NCBI GenBank assembly: GCA_000151295.1 | Contig: GG745332.1 | Location: 134,343-198,342, forward strand | Direction of reading: 5' to 3' | Source: Allomyces macrogynus ATCC 38327 | Lineage: Eukaryota; Blastocladiomycota; Blastocladiomycetes; Blastocladiales; Blastocladiaceae | DNA: 64,000 nucleotides | Shown: one piece after another, positions 22,140-34,304 of the stretch | How the letters are laid out: each line of letters begins with the position of its first letter | How positions within the stretch are numbered: the stretch's first letter is position 1 | Made by a program: the position numbers and the translations under genes | The notes under the pieces: generated by a model | Seen by the model: only the letters and a program-made list of their open reading frames with translations | What the model was told of the DNA's origin: nothing | Database searches by the model: none

Positions 22140-22487
22140 GGTCGGTGGAGAGGGTCGCAGCGGGCTCGACAGCCGGATGGTCGGAAGTCTGGGGAGACAA
22201 TGGCTCGGCGACAGGGCCATTTGTTGGTCGTGGCCGAGTTGGCAGTCAGGTTGACGCTACATTTCCCCGGCGCCTTCAAGGTGTGGGAGTAGGTCCGTGT
22301 GGCGGCGACGCCAGTCGCTCGCGTAAATCCGAAACGGAGGGCGAGCGGATGGCGAATCGGTAATGATGGAGGAGCTGGCGAGCTGATGGGAAAAGTGACG
22401 GCAAACGTAACATGTTCCTCTAAAAAAACGCGTCACGCCCGCCATTTTGTTGAACCATATAACAATAACTTACTGAAAAGCAAGGTG
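22140..22487. other. Spacer between GNAT copy 3 and pseudogene copy 4
   Basis: 348 bp. No element recognised apart from an A-rich stretch near 22420. Confidence 0.35.
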
Positions 22488-23098
22488 TCAACGACGACTC
22501 GGCCGTGACCGCGCCGGTTCCGCTTTCGCCTTGAGGGGGACATGGACCATAGTCCAGTTGGTGAACTTGGCGGCACTGGCAGACACGTCACCGCCGTCGT
22601 CGATACAAAAGTCCCGCGTATCGACGTGCTCGAAAGCAAGCTTGCGCGCGGGGAACGGGTCAAACAGCGCGCGGATCGCCCGTGCGCCAAACTCTCTGCC
22701 CAGCAGTTCCGGGTCGACCAGGACGGCTTGCAGTGTCCAAACCGCGTCCATGATCCGGGCGCACCGTCGCGACATTATCGGGCGTCTCGCCAAAGAGGCC
22801 CAGCATGACTTCGAGACGGTGCGCCGTCGCGGCACCTTACGCCGCATCCATTTCAGCGCCGAACTCGGCCGACACGGGTCGCGTGCCGGCCACAGGGCTC
22901 CCAGGCGCAACGGGCGGAATCAGCGCGGCGTGCCCCACGACGCGGTTGGTCGTGCGGTCGCGGACGCGTTGGCCGTGTGGGACGAGGCCAGCGAATCCGA
23001 TGCGTTCGCGAAAGAAGCTGTTGGCCTTGTGCCGCAGCGCTGTGCCGTCAGACCCGAGCAAGCGTGGTCCACATCAGGTCGTCACGGAACAGCGACCA
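22488..23098 (-). pseudogene. GNAT copy 4, pseudogene
   Basis: Clearly homologous to copy 3 but broken in several ways. The FRDDLMW block and the following ALRHKANSFF block lie in different frames. A TAA follows EFGAEMDAA, after which the same frame continues as a normal GNAT segment (AHRLEVMLGLFGETPDNVA). Then the frame shifts again before DAVWTLQAVLVDPE. The acetyl-CoA loop has become LLGREFGAR (glycines of the Q-x-x-G-x-G lost), and the segment that reads VILYTQEEHNASWY in copy 3 is deleted. FTNWTMVHVPLKAK and the terminal stop at 22488-22490 remain. Multiple independent lesions make this real decay rather than a sequencing slip. Confidence 0.85.
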
Positions 23099-23429
23099 GC
23101 CAACTCAACTCGATCTCGGCGCTCGGCAGTGAATTGTCACTGTCAAAATTTTGTATCCTCCTAGCGGCCCCGCACGGCCCCTCCCAAGACTGCAACTTGC
23201 CGCACTCGCATGCCCGCACCGACAACTGCAATTCCGCGCGCTTCCAGGACCCGCGCAACGTTCGCCCCCTGATTGCCAACTCCACTGCAACTTCTTGTGA
23301 GCAATCAACCATCCGCCCGATCGGAACGCACCCAACCCACCGCGCACTGAGGGCTGCCTGCCCCCCTGGCGCGCGGTCCATGGTCCCTGCCAGCTGACCG
23401 TTCCTCAAGTCCAACCAACTGGCCAAACC
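23099..23429. other. Spacer between the GNAT array and the membrane protein gene
   Basis: 331 bp. Contains no recognised element; carries the promoter of the plus-strand gene at 23430. Confidence 0.35.
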
Positions 23430-26400
23430 ATGCTCCCACCCGTTGGCGCCCCATCACCACCAGCGACCGGCACCGGCGCGACCGTGCCGCTCCTAAAGCC
23501 CGAGGCCAAACCGCCGCCATGGCCGACACGCGCGGCCGCGCGCCTGCGCGCGATCCGCACCGCGATCGTGACCCGCATCCCGTGGTTCTGGCTGCTCAAG
23601 CTGGTCATTTCACTCGTTCTCGCGCTCGCCGTGTTTGGCGCGGCGTACAAGGTCCTGGCCCTGCCGGCGTCCGCCGCGCAGGGGATGGGCGCAGCCGCGG
23701 GGGTCCTGTGTTTGGTGACGCTGGTCGTGCATGAGTGGCGCGCGCACCGCGGTATGCAATCGTTGTTCATGGATGAAGAATGTCGGGTGGGTTCTCACGG
23801 GCGCAGTCCACTAGACCACGACGCGGCCGAAGCGCAAAAGCGGCTTCTCGAGGACGCGCAGAAGGCGCGTGCACACGACGCCGAATCCGCTCGGACCGGC
23901 GCGATCCCGAACAACCCGGCCGCTGCCCCGGCCACTACGCCGTCGATGCCCGCGCCCGCGCAGAACGGCAGTTTCGGCGGGACCGATACGCCCAATGGAA
24001 CCATCGACCGGTCTGCGTCCGACGGACACTCCGCGTACAACACGTCCACGCGGTCGGGCGGCGGGCCCGGGCCGTTTCCGCCCGCGGACAGCGCGGCGGT
24101 TCCCACGCACAGGATGTCGCTGACCGTGCACTTGTCGCCGAATAATACAGCGGCGCGGATTCGGCCGCCGTCGACGCCGTCGCTCGGGAGTGTCGCGGAT
24201 GCGTCCGCGGATGCGGATGGGACGGGTGGAGGGCGGAGGCATGCGACGTCGTCGTCGCTCGCGAGTTCGTCGATGGAGGCGAGTGCCGCGGCGCTCGCAT
24301 CGAGCGCAGGCACGTCGCAGGCGTATTCGCGGTCGCCGTCGAGTGTCGCGGATAGCGGTGGGGCGGGGAGTGATGGGACGGGGGTAGGGGGTAGCGGGAT
24401 TCAGATCACGGCGGTACGTTCCGTGCACGGTTGGAGAGTGATGCGAGTGCGCGGTGACTGACTGACGGTGGAATGTGTAGCCCGAGTCCGTGCCAGGCCC
24501 GGACGGGAAACCGCGCGCGTCGGCTAGTATCATTGAAATCACGAATACCGACGACTCGGCCGAGGCACGAACGTGTACGGTTTTGGCACTTTTCTCTCCA
24601 CCGATTCTGCCACGCTCTGACACTCCCTCCTCGCAGACTCGTCACTCAACTCGTCGCGGCAACGGCTCGGCCCCAACAGCTCCGGGTTCCCATCCCTGCT
24701 CTCGGTCGGCAACAACACATCCGCCGCCGGATCCACCTTCTCCATGCGCCCGTCGCCCGGATCCAGTTTTTCGCTCCTGGTCCCGCCCGGTTCGCCCAAC
24801 ACGCAGTCCATGGCGCACCTCCTGGCCCCACGGCACTCTATTAGCGGCCCAGCCACTGCTGCTTCACCCGCCACATCCACCACGACCGCCGCGCCGGGCC
24901 CGCCGAGTATTCATATCCCGACGCCCAACCACTCGTTACCTCGCAAGACGGACGCCTCTCCCGCCACCACTCTCGCCGTCCCCGTCGACGGCGCCGGCTC
25001 TCCCTCAACCGCATCCTCATCCTCCCCCTCCTCCCCAACCTCGACCGGCCCGCGGTCCTCGCCCTCCGGCACGATCTCCAAAGGCCCGCTAGTCTCGTCC
25101 TTGACCGCAAGCACCAGCGTGCTCGTGAGCATCAACGGACTCAACGGCTCGTCCGCGTCCTTGGCCCCACCCTCGGCCGCACCCGCGACGGGACCGCCGC
25201 CTGCAAGGAAGTACTCGCTGACATCCATCGCGCCCGGGTTGTTGGGATTGCGGCTGCCCACGTTTTTGTCGCCGATCCCGTCGTCGGGGGCGTCGGTGGA
25301 AACGATCCGGACGCCGTCGGCGGTCGGGTCGCCGATGTCGGGTTCCGCGCACGGGTCGCACCATTCGGTGAATCATCCCGGTGGGTCGAGGAGTGGCGGG
25401 GGTAGAGGTGCGGGGGGTGCGGGTGGAAGTGGGAATGATGGATTGTTGTCGGCCGCGGGCACGGCGGGGCGCCGCCGCGCGAGTTTCTCGGGGGCGATAT
25501 CGAGTTTGTCGTCGCCCGACGCGGCGGCCATGGGGGCCGCGGTCGCGCGGGTCGCCGGGTCAACCGAGTCGGCCGCTGGTGCGGGCGACGCGGGTGCGGG
25601 CGCCGCGGGCGCGAATGCAAAGATTCGGATCATTCCACCAGAACTGCACATCTCGGAGACGGCGGCCGCAGTTGCCCCTCCTGTCCAGATGCCGGCGACC
25701 CCGATCCCGCTCTCCGCGGCGTCCTCGCTGAAACGGCACGGATCGAGTATCGAAATCGGCGGCACCGGCGACCGCAACAAGTCCTCCGGCCCCGGTCCAC
25801 GATCCGCGGCCCTCGTGCTCGGCCCGCACGCCAAGAACGCGACGGCGACCGCTACGGACTCGAAACTGCAAATGGCGCGGTTTGCGTTTGAAGTGCGCGA
25901 AAAGTTAAAACAAGTCCTGCGCGGACCTGACGGCGGGACCGTCGCCGGTGGGCCCGACTCGTTGGATGGCTCTTCGCGCGCGTCGCTCGAGTCGACGTCG
26001 CTCGGGAGTGCGGCGATGGTGGCGGCGGCCGCGGCGAGGGTGCCGCTGGTTGTACCGGAGCGCGAGGACGATGAGGTGGGGGGAGGTGGGGTGCAGCGCG
26101 TGCCGTCGCCGTACCCGCAGCACCGCGCCGTGCCGGTAGGGACGCGGTCAGCGTCGCCGTCGATGCCGTCGCTTGCGCGGCGCGGGGTCACGAGTACCGG
26201 GTCATCGTCAGGCGCGGGGGGTGCGCATGCAGGGGCGAGTGGGAGTGTCACGGCGGCGATGGGGGTGTCGGGCGCCGAGTCGCCCGCGGTGAGTGGGGAT
26301 GTGACGACGGCGGCTGCGAGCGAATTGGTGGCGGCGTCGAGCGCCGGCGCGTGGCAAGTTGGGACGTTGTCGAAAACGGCTGGCGTGGGCACGGCTGGCG

Positions 26401-26558
26401 CTGAGACCGGAGAGACAAGACCGGCGCCGCTGGCGGCCGGGCGCGCGCGGCGGCCGAGTATGGTGAGCATTGTCGTGGTTGACACGGACGCGGCGGCAGG
26501 GGCGACGTCGCTCGCGCGCACGGCACGACCCGACTGCGGCAACAGCGATGAAGGATGA
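23430..26558 (+). CDS. Membrane-anchored low-complexity protein of unknown function
   Basis: Three exons, 23430-24413, 24481-24574, 24637-26558, total exactly 3000 nt, 999 aa, all phases consistent (GTACGT and GTACGG donors). Near the N-terminus there are two hydrophobic segments (about residues 50-70, FWLLKLVISLVLALAVFGAAY, and 82-103, ending VLCLVTLVVHEW) separated by a short loop; residues before them are proline/basic rich. The remaining 890 residues are almost entirely Ser, Ala, Gly, Pro and Thr with no recognisable domain, apart from two less biased stretches: EVREKLKQVLRG and PSMVSIVVVDTD. This suggests a short membrane hairpin with a long disordered tail, as in some fungal surface or ER-anchored proteins. 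No family assigned. Confidence 0.6.
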
Positions 26559-27606
26559 AGGCGGAGGTGGACTGGGGACGGGATGGCCTGGGTGCGAGAC
26601 GCGACTGGCGGGATGAGGGACCAAATAGACTGGGAGCCTGGGGTTTTGCCGCGATCTCGGGTTGGTTTTGGGTGGTTTGACCGCGTGGACGGGTTCGTTT
26701 GACTCCCTCTCACCCGCCGCGCCGCCCGCCCCAAGTGTTTGCCTCTGTCGGTCTCGTTGCTGCAAGCGCTCGTCGATCATGGGAACCGTGCGCGCGCGAT
26801 AGCCGCAGATGCGCGGCCGGCGGGGCTCGATAACGATGGCGGCGGCGTGCGGCTGGGAGACGTTGCGCACGGCCACGAGCAACGGCAGCCCCCCACCAAC
26901 ATGGACGGCCGTGCTCAGCAGCGAACGGCACGGCGGCCCGCCTCCAACAACGCACGCGAAAGGCGCGCTCAACAAAGGCCAGCAGGCCCCTCGTCGTGGC
27001 CGCTGATCTCGTCCGTCCACGCTGCCGCACGCGCTCGTCGTATCTGGACCGCGCGCGACCTGCGGCATTCGATCACCCGTCAGTGCCCCCTCTCCCCGTC
27101 GACCGCACCGCTGCCGTGTCGAGCGATTCTCTCCCGGACCCGTGCGAGCCCAGCCTACCCGCGCCAAACCTGCCGTTGCGCGTGACGCGCCGCTCGCTCG
27201 TATCGCGCGCTCGGTCGTATCGCGCGCTCGGTCGACCCGACCCCGATCCACCAGCGTGCTCGGTGCGTCCAGGCGCGTGCCGCTTTCCATCGAATTTGGT
27301 ACGTCGACGAGGTCGAATTTCGGGTCACGCGCCGCTTTCTCTCAATGTCGCATGCCGACCGGAGCGAACGCCCGCACGGGGCCGATGGCGCCGACATGGC
27401 GTTGCCGTCTGCGGCGGCGCCGTTCTGTACGACGATCAAGCAACGCGCAGCGGACTCGACGTGCCCGGGTCCCTTTTAGGGAGCGGCCCGCGGACCCGTG
27501 TTTTACATCGGCACCAGCGCAGATCGCTGACGGTGCACGCGTCCTTGTCCCCCCTCCTCTCTACGGCTCGACCCGTCCCTCTAGACCGACCCTCCCCACC
27601 ACCACG
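26559..27606. other. GC-rich intergenic region with a 17-bp tandem repeat
   Basis: 1.05 kb between the membrane protein gene and trehalase, both plus strand. Long open frames exist on both strands because of the GC content, but none carries motifs. A 17-bp repeat is at 27198-27231. Confidence 0.4.
27198..27231. repeat. 17-bp tandem repeat x2
   Basis: TCGTATCGCGCGCTCGG is repeated perfectly at 27198-27214 and 27215-27231, upstream of the trehalase gene. Confidence 0.85.
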
Positions 27607-30535
27607 ATGTCCTCGCCCTCGCCGCCGCCCGCGCACCGGCTCCCGCCCGTCGTCAACTCGTCGATGGAACCGCACGTCGTGCCCGCACCCGACGGGTCGG
27701 CGCTCCCGCCCGAGCGGCAGTCGGCGTTGCGCCGCGTGCGGTCGCTGACCACGGTACGCCCTTTGTGATCAACGCGTCCATCACACCATTTTGCTGATCG
27801 CGTTGATCGATCGACTAGGGCGGCCCACTGCGCGGGACCGCGACGCGCCCGCCGCGCCCGACTGTGCAAACGACAACGAGCCTGCCGCTTCCCCCGGCAC
27901 CGACGCACGAGGGTCTGTCGCCGATCGCCGCGTCGCCCCTGTCGGCGACGGGCGAGCACCCCATTTATATCGCGACCCCACCACTGCGCGATTCGGCGAC
28001 GGGGTCGCCTGTGCGCGGGACGACGGCGTCGCCGCCTTCCGACGCTCCCGCGACCTACGTGCCGCCGCCCGCGTCGAGTTCGGCGCGGTGGGAACTGCCG
28101 GACATCAAGGACCAGCAAGGCCGGTTACGGCGCAACTCGGTCGACGCCAAGGCCTCGCAGGAGCGGTACTTCTTTATCGACGTGGCCGAGACGGAGCGGC
28201 GCATCTTGGAGCAAGAGGACACGAACGGCGATTTCCAAATCACGATCTTGGACGGCGGGCCCAAGACACTCAAGCTCGGGTCGGCCGAGTCGCACGGGTT
28301 CAACAAGTACGATTTGCGCGGCACCTATGTATTGAGCAACCTGCTGCAGGAACTCGCGCTCGCCAAGGATTTGGGCAAGCAGTTTATTGTCCTGCCCGAG
28401 TCGAAGTTGACGGAAAACCCGGTGCACCGGTTGTCGCGCATGATCGCGACCTCGTTCTGGGCGGGGTTAACGCGAACCATGGACCGCAAGGGCATGCATA
28501 TTATTTGCCAGGACCCAAAGAACCGGTCGCACGACCAGTCGCTTAAGATCTACGTGCCCTACGAGGACCACGTTGCGCAAGCGTATTACCGCAACGTCGT
28601 CGAAACAACCGCGTGGGGTCTGCAGCTGCACGTGCTCCCGCCCGATATTTCGCCCGAGTACGTCAAGACGCTCGACGAGCACCCGGGGATTTTGTCGCTC
28701 GCGCTGCACAAGACGTACGACCCGCTGGCACGCGCCGAGGTCTGGCGCGGCGTGCCGTTTGTCGTGCCCGGCGGGCGGTTCAACGAAATGTACGGGTGGG
28801 ACTCGTACTTCGAGACACTCGGCCTGCTCGTCGACGACAAGGTGGAGCTCGGGAAACACATGGTCGACAACTTCTGCTACCAGATCCACCACTACGGCAA
28901 GATCCTGAACGCCAACCGCACATATTACCTGACACGGTCGCAGCCGCCGTTCCTGACCGACATGGCGCGGCGCGTGCACGCGTACCAGGCGCCGCCGCAC
29001 GCGGCCGAGTCCAACCATGGGCCGATCCCGACAGCGCCTGTGATCCGCGACGACGCGTGGCTGCTGCGCGTGCTGCTGTTTGCGATCAAGGAGTACTACA
29101 CGGTCTGGATGGCCGCGCCGCGCATTGATATCGCCACGGGGTTATCGGCGTACCACCCGACGGGGATCGGGATGCCGCCGGAGACTGAGGCGACGCACTT
29201 CTTGCACGTGCTGGCCCCTTACGCGCACAAGCACGGGGTCTCGGTCGAAGAGTTCCAGCACATGTACAATTCGCGCGCCGTAAGGGAACCCGAACTGGAC
29301 GCGTACTTTTTGCACGACCGTGCGGTCCGCGAGTCCGGGCACGACACGACCTACCGGCTCGAACACCGGTGCGCGTCGCTGCTCACGGTCGATTTGAACG
29401 CGCTCCTGCACAAGTACGAGGCCGATATCGCGGATTTGGTTGACCTGGTCGGCGTGACCCGCCCGGACGGGTCGAAAGCCGTGCCCGTCCCGACCGCCTG
29501 GTGGCAGTCCTCGGCGCTGCCGAACCTTGACGAGCACGCCGACATTGCCGCCCTGTGCGCGAACCCCGTGGCCGATCTCTCGCGCGACGTGCCCGCGCAC
29601 CTCTACACGCCCGACCACGCACACACGTCCGTGCCCGTCCCGCTGCGCGCGACCGACATGCTGCATTGGTCGAGCTCGGCCGTCTGGCGGCACCGAGCCG
29701 CGCGCCGGCGCGCGACGATGACGCGGCTCATGTGGGACGAAGGCGCCGGCGAATTTTTTGATTGGGACATGGCGGCCAACGCGCGGTCGGCCTACCATTC
29801 GGTCACGACATTGTGGGCGCTGTGGGCGCACGTGGCAACGCGCGCGCAGGCGGAGAAGATGGTGCAGGTCGCGCTACCGAAATACGAGATGCTCGGTGGG
29901 TTGGTCTCGGGCACGGAGGCGTCGCGTGGGGCCGTTTCGCTGGACCGGCCGAACCGGCAGTGGGATTATCCGTTTGGGTGGGCGCCGCACCAGATTATGG
30001 CGTGGCATGGGCTCAAGGAGTACGGGTTTGATGAGGTCGCTGAGCGGCTGGCCTACCGGTGGCTGTATACGATCACCAAGGCGTTTGTCGATTTCAATGG
30101 GACGGTGCCCGAGAAGTTTGATGTGGTCACGCTCAACCATATCTTGAAGGTCGAGTACGGGAATGTCGGGACCGACTTCAAGTACGTGCCGCGCGAAGGG
30201 TTTGGGTGGATGAACGCATCAGTACGTTGTTGATTCTGTTGCGATTGAGTGCGGGGGACGTGGACTGACATGCTTTGTGGATCATGTAGTACCAAGTTGG
30301 GCTCACCTACCTGCAGCCGGGCACCAAGCGCAAACTCGGCGTCGTCTCACCGCCGGACATGGCATTCCGCGCCGCGAGCCCGACAAAGGACAACAACGCT
30401 AAGAGAGCGGCACCGGCACCCGGCGCCGGGATGATGGCGCGCCCCGCGTGGGAACAGCCCGCTGCCGCGCCGGGCACAGCGGCGCCGATGGTCGAGGCCG
30501 CGACAGCGGCCATGGCCGCGATCACGATCCAGTGA
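27607..30535 (+). CDS. NTH1: Neutral (cytosolic) trehalase
   Basis: Hydrolyses trehalose to glucose in the cytosol; GH37 family, regulatory type with a calcium-binding loop. Three exons, 27607-27753, 27819-30221, 30290-30535, 2796 nt, 931 aa. The calcium loop is DTNGDFQITILDGGPKTLKLG. The two family signatures are PGGRFNEMYGWDSYF and QWDYPFGWAPHQ, with EGFGWMNASYQVGLTYL at the last junction. Upstream of the loop, RLRRNSVD is a protein kinase A-type site, matching the known PKA/14-3-3 control of yeast Nth1. No signal peptide, in line with a cytosolic enzyme. The last 60 or so residues (Ala/Pro-rich) extend beyond the conserved domain. Confidence 0.95.
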
Positions 30536-31388
30536 TTGAGTCGGCCCGGGGGTCATTGCCCGGCCGAGGTTCGCCGCGTCGACGTGGTTGGCTCGGCGCG
30601 TCTATTGGTTTGTTCATTTGTGGTTGTTGGTCTTGTCTCCTTACCGCACACCTTTCGGCTCTTCTCCGTTTGCGTCGCATCTCTTCTGTTCCCCGCTCGT
30701 TCACCCGAACCATTTCGCGTGGGCGGTGGAGGCTGTTGTTTGACTGTCTTTTTTTTTTCAGCTCGTGTTTGATGGACGTTTGTGCATTGTCCCTTTTCCT
30801 TTCCTGCACCACATCCGTATGCATAATCCATACCATTTCTGCATTTCTTGACCACCGTAACACGCCAACGTCGTGCCTGGCGCCGGAGAAAGGCGGGACG
30901 GCGACGTCGTCGCGTCCGAACGAGGGGTGGAAAGTGCCGCGAGACGAGAAGGGCGCCGCGAGGCATATCAGACGAGCTTCACGTGGGCGCCACCAGGGCG
31001 CGCCGCTCCACTTGCCTTCCCGCCTGCTGCACGCCGCAAGTAATCCGCGAGGACACGACAGCACTCCGCGCGGCAACGACAGGATCGTCGACGATCTGGA
31101 CCAACGACACTACAAGTCGCTGCAATCTACTCGCACGAGCAACGGCTTCATTCGACCCGCACGGCGAGCTGTGGATCATCGACCAGTTTCCAAGCTCCAA
31201 GAACCAACGTCCGTGTCCTCGCACCACCACGTTACTTTCGGCTGCCGATCCCCCACGGACCTACGCCATTGCGCTCATTCGCCGTGGGACTACATCAGCG
31301 CCGATGACATGCATCACTGACCCGACGTTCTCCGCGACCGGCCGGACCTGATAGTCTCCCTGATCCCGCGCCGTTCCGCTGATCCGCC
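30536..31388. other. Intergenic region trehalase / dynein light chain
   Basis: 853 bp. Pyrimidine-rich first part (a T-run near 30746-30757) is probably trehalase 3' UTR; the remainder should hold the dynein light chain promoter. No gene recognised. Confidence 0.4.
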
Positions 31389-32040
31389 ATGGAAGAGTTT
31401 CGCGATCCCGCCGACGTATGCCGCCCTCCTCACCCGGTGGAGAAGCCTCGTTGCCGCGCGCCAAACTGACCGCGGTTACCCGCGTGGGGGCGTTCCCGCA
31501 GAAAGCGTTTGTGGCCGACGAGGTGACGGCGATCATCAAGGAGGTGCGCATTGGGACGCTCGTTGCCGTGCAGATGAGGACCGACCGGTTCCTGACAATG
31601 GGCGGGGGTGGATGTGCTAGACGATCGAGGCGACGATTCAGAACAACCCGTACCACCACCAAAAAGTGGGCCAGTGGAACACGAACATTGTCGAGCAGTG
31701 CTTGAAGAAGCTCGCGGCGCTCAACAAGCCGTTCAAGTACATTGGTGCGCCATCGACAAGCGTTTCGTTTGGACGGACTGGACGGCGTTGCTGACGTGGA
31801 CGCTGTGTGCAATAGTGACGTGCGTGATCATGCAAAAGAACGGCGCAGGGCTGCACTGCGCGAACTCGTGCTATTGGGATACGTCGAGCGACGGTACGCT
31901 GTCTTTATCCGCCCATCCATTTTCAGCGCGACGAGGACCGGAACGCTGACCGACGCGACCGAACGGTAGGCTCGGCAACGTACCGGTACGAGAGCAAGAC
32001 CATGTATGCGATTGTGAACGTGTTTGGGCTGGCCATTTGA
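31389..32040 (+). CDS. DYNLT1: Dynein light chain, Tctex-1 type
   Basis: Light chain of cytoplasmic (and flagellar) dynein, binding the intermediate chain and cargo. Five small exons: 31389-31415, 31502-31543, 31621-31744, 31816-31893, 31970-32040. They give 342 nt and 113 aa, identical in length to human DYNLT1. Landmarks: MEEF start, [57 protein letters not shown] and the end [13 protein letters not shown]. The high exon number for such a short gene and the strong conservation make the splice calls reliable. Supports, without proving, a flagellated or dynein-rich lineage. Confidence 0.95.
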
Positions 32041-32159
32041 ATCGTTCCTCGTTGTTTTTTTGCGCTTCTCCTTTCGAGTTCGTGTTGATTCCGTCCCAGC
32101 CGCTCAAATGCACCCATTCCCATCGTTCTACACGACCCCTCTATTCATTCCACATTACA

Positions 32160-33775
32160 TTACGCGGCCGACCACACCGCCCCCCTCCACCCGTCCCGCA
32201 ACGCCGCGACCCCCGCCGGGTCCTCGCTGACCTCCCTCACCCCACACGCCAGCGTCCCGCGCTCCCCGCGCACCACCACCTTCACAAAATCGCGCGCGTT
32301 CTCGGCATACCCGTGATGCCCCGCGCCCTTCAACAGATACACGTGCGCGCCACCACCCCCCTCTCCACCCGCCAACTTCTCCACCGCATACCGCGGATCA
32401 ATCCAATCCTGCGCGCCGTACGCCAGCACCACCGGCACATTCCCGTCCTTGACCGCCCGTCTCAACTCTTCATCCAGCGGCACCCTCCACCCGGCCCCAC
32501 GGAACGGGGACCCAAGTCGCGCAAACGCGGCCTCGCCCGACACTCCGGGCGCGCGTTTGGCCCCCGCGAGAATGTAGTTCGAGAACGCATCAGCGAGCGA
32601 AGGGGACGGGAAAATATCGGTGGTTCGTGCGTGGACGCGGGATGCGATGGAGGTGGCTTGGGCTTTCGGGAGCAGGGCGAGGAGCCGTTGTGGGGTGAGC
32701 GACCAGGCGCGGTGGATGACGGCGAATTGCAGGGATTGGGTGAAGGTCGAGGTCGGGATGGTGGGGAACCCGCGAATGCCGATGGGGGAGAGGAGGAGGA
32801 GTTTGCGCAGGTGCGTCGGGTAGCGGAGGAGGTAGCCTAGGTTGGTGGAGAGCTGTAGGTGAGATTTGGGATGGGAGAGGGAGGAGGTAGGGAAGAGAAG
32901 GACGTACTGCCCGCAACGAACCCGCCCATCGAGTGGCCAACGAGCGTGATCTGGTCCAAGTTCATGGCCGTGCGCCAGGCGTCGAGCGACTCCACAAAGA
33001 AGGCCTGCGCGGCCTCGGGCGTGTTCGGGAACGATTTGGCAAAGTTGGGCCGCGACGATCCGCCTATTCACATCCATCGCGTTGTCTGATCAGCATCACT
33101 GCACACCCCCACCTCCACCCAACAAAAAAAAAAAAAGCGGACCGTACCCCACCCGAGCAAATCCACCGCATACACATCATACTCCCGCGCAAGTTCCTCA
33201 ACATTCTCCACCCACATGCCCAATGCCCCGCCCCACCCATGTACGAGAACGAGCGGCGGCTTCTTCTCGACCTCGCCCCGGAGCCGCACGTGCAGCGTGT
33301 TGATCTCGTACGTTTCCCCTGTCTTCTCCGCGCGGCGACACCGCTTGCTCTTGGCGAGCACACTGTCGGACGGCCAAAATGCGCGCGGGATCGCGACACG
33401 GTCGAGCGTCCAGGACACGGACGACGGCATGTGCGCGAGCATCGCGGCTTCGGCGGCGCGGTAGGCGTCGTCGGCGCGCGACGACGCGGTCGAGGTGGCA
33501 GAGGAGCGTGGGGTGCCGCGCATCTTGCGCGCGAGCTGCGCGGTGACGGAGCTGCTTGGTGCGGCCGCGGTTGCGGTGGCGGTAGCGGCGGCGGTGCGGG
33601 GTGATTGTGGGGTCGCGGACGTGTGCAGCGCCGCAGGACTTGCAGTCGTCGTGCTTGATGGTACGTTGGTCGCCATGGTTCGACCGGGTATCGCGGCAGA
33701 GCGTGCAGGAACGGCCGTTGCGAGTCTTTGCGAGTATAAGAGAGGCCGAGCGAGCCCCGATGCTGCGCGGCGCAT
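32160..33775 (-). CDS. Alpha/beta hydrolase of the ABHD4/ABHD5-CLD1 family
   Basis: Serine hydrolase-fold protein related to mammalian ABHD4/5 and the yeast mitochondrial cardiolipin phospholipase Cld1. Exons 33148-33775, 32908-33063, 32160-32836; 486 aa from ATG 33775 or 453 aa from the better-context ATG 33676 (ACCATGGCG). The longer form has an Arg/Ala/Ser-rich, acid-free N-terminus like a mitochondrial presequence. Motifs: LVLVHGWGGALGMW (oxyanion), VDLLGWGGSSRP, the nucleophile elbow GHSMGGF (serine present, unlike ABHD5), PVVLAYGAQDWIDP and GAGHHGYAEN with the catalytic histidine and the family's H-x4-D (HGYAEN) region. An active lipase or acyltransferase is likely; substrate is inferred from relatives only. 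Confidence 0.85.
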
Positions 33776-34304
33776 TGGTTGAAGTTGGGAGTGCAAAAGG
33801 CGGCGTGCGCGATCACGTCGGTGGTGGTGCCAAGATGGGCAGCAGTGGAACTGCCGGGGGACGAAGCGCGCGGATGCGAGCACCTGGCCGCATTTCTAGT
33901 CGTTTGCTGGACATCAGGGCTGTTTAGCGCTCTTGCTGGACTTGGTGGTTGCGGCGGGACTGAGTGATGCTCGTCGTGTTCGTTTGTCAGCGGCGGGCGA
34001 GCGTCGGCATTGGCAGCGCCTGGAGGAGCGAAAGGTGATGGTGGTGGGTGACAGCGTCTCCCAGGCTGCACGTGCCCCATCCCTCTGCAAAGTGGTCACC
34101 GACAACATGCCCACAGCCAGAGAAGAGATCAGCCCGCGACTGTTCTCGTGAGAGCACATGATCCAGACGCACCGCGGCCACCCCGGGTGGCGCAGTTCTC
34201 CGCCGGCACCACCACCTGCACCCCACGGCCAAGTCATCGATCTCGTCGTTGCCGCCTGCCTGCTTGTACCCGACTCTCGCGCGCCCAAACTAGACTAGAC
34301 CGCC
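33776..34304. promoter_or_regulatory. Divergent promoter region, hydrolase / spermidine synthase
   Basis: 529 bp between two divergent starts. No defined element recognised; called from position only. Confidence 0.3.
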
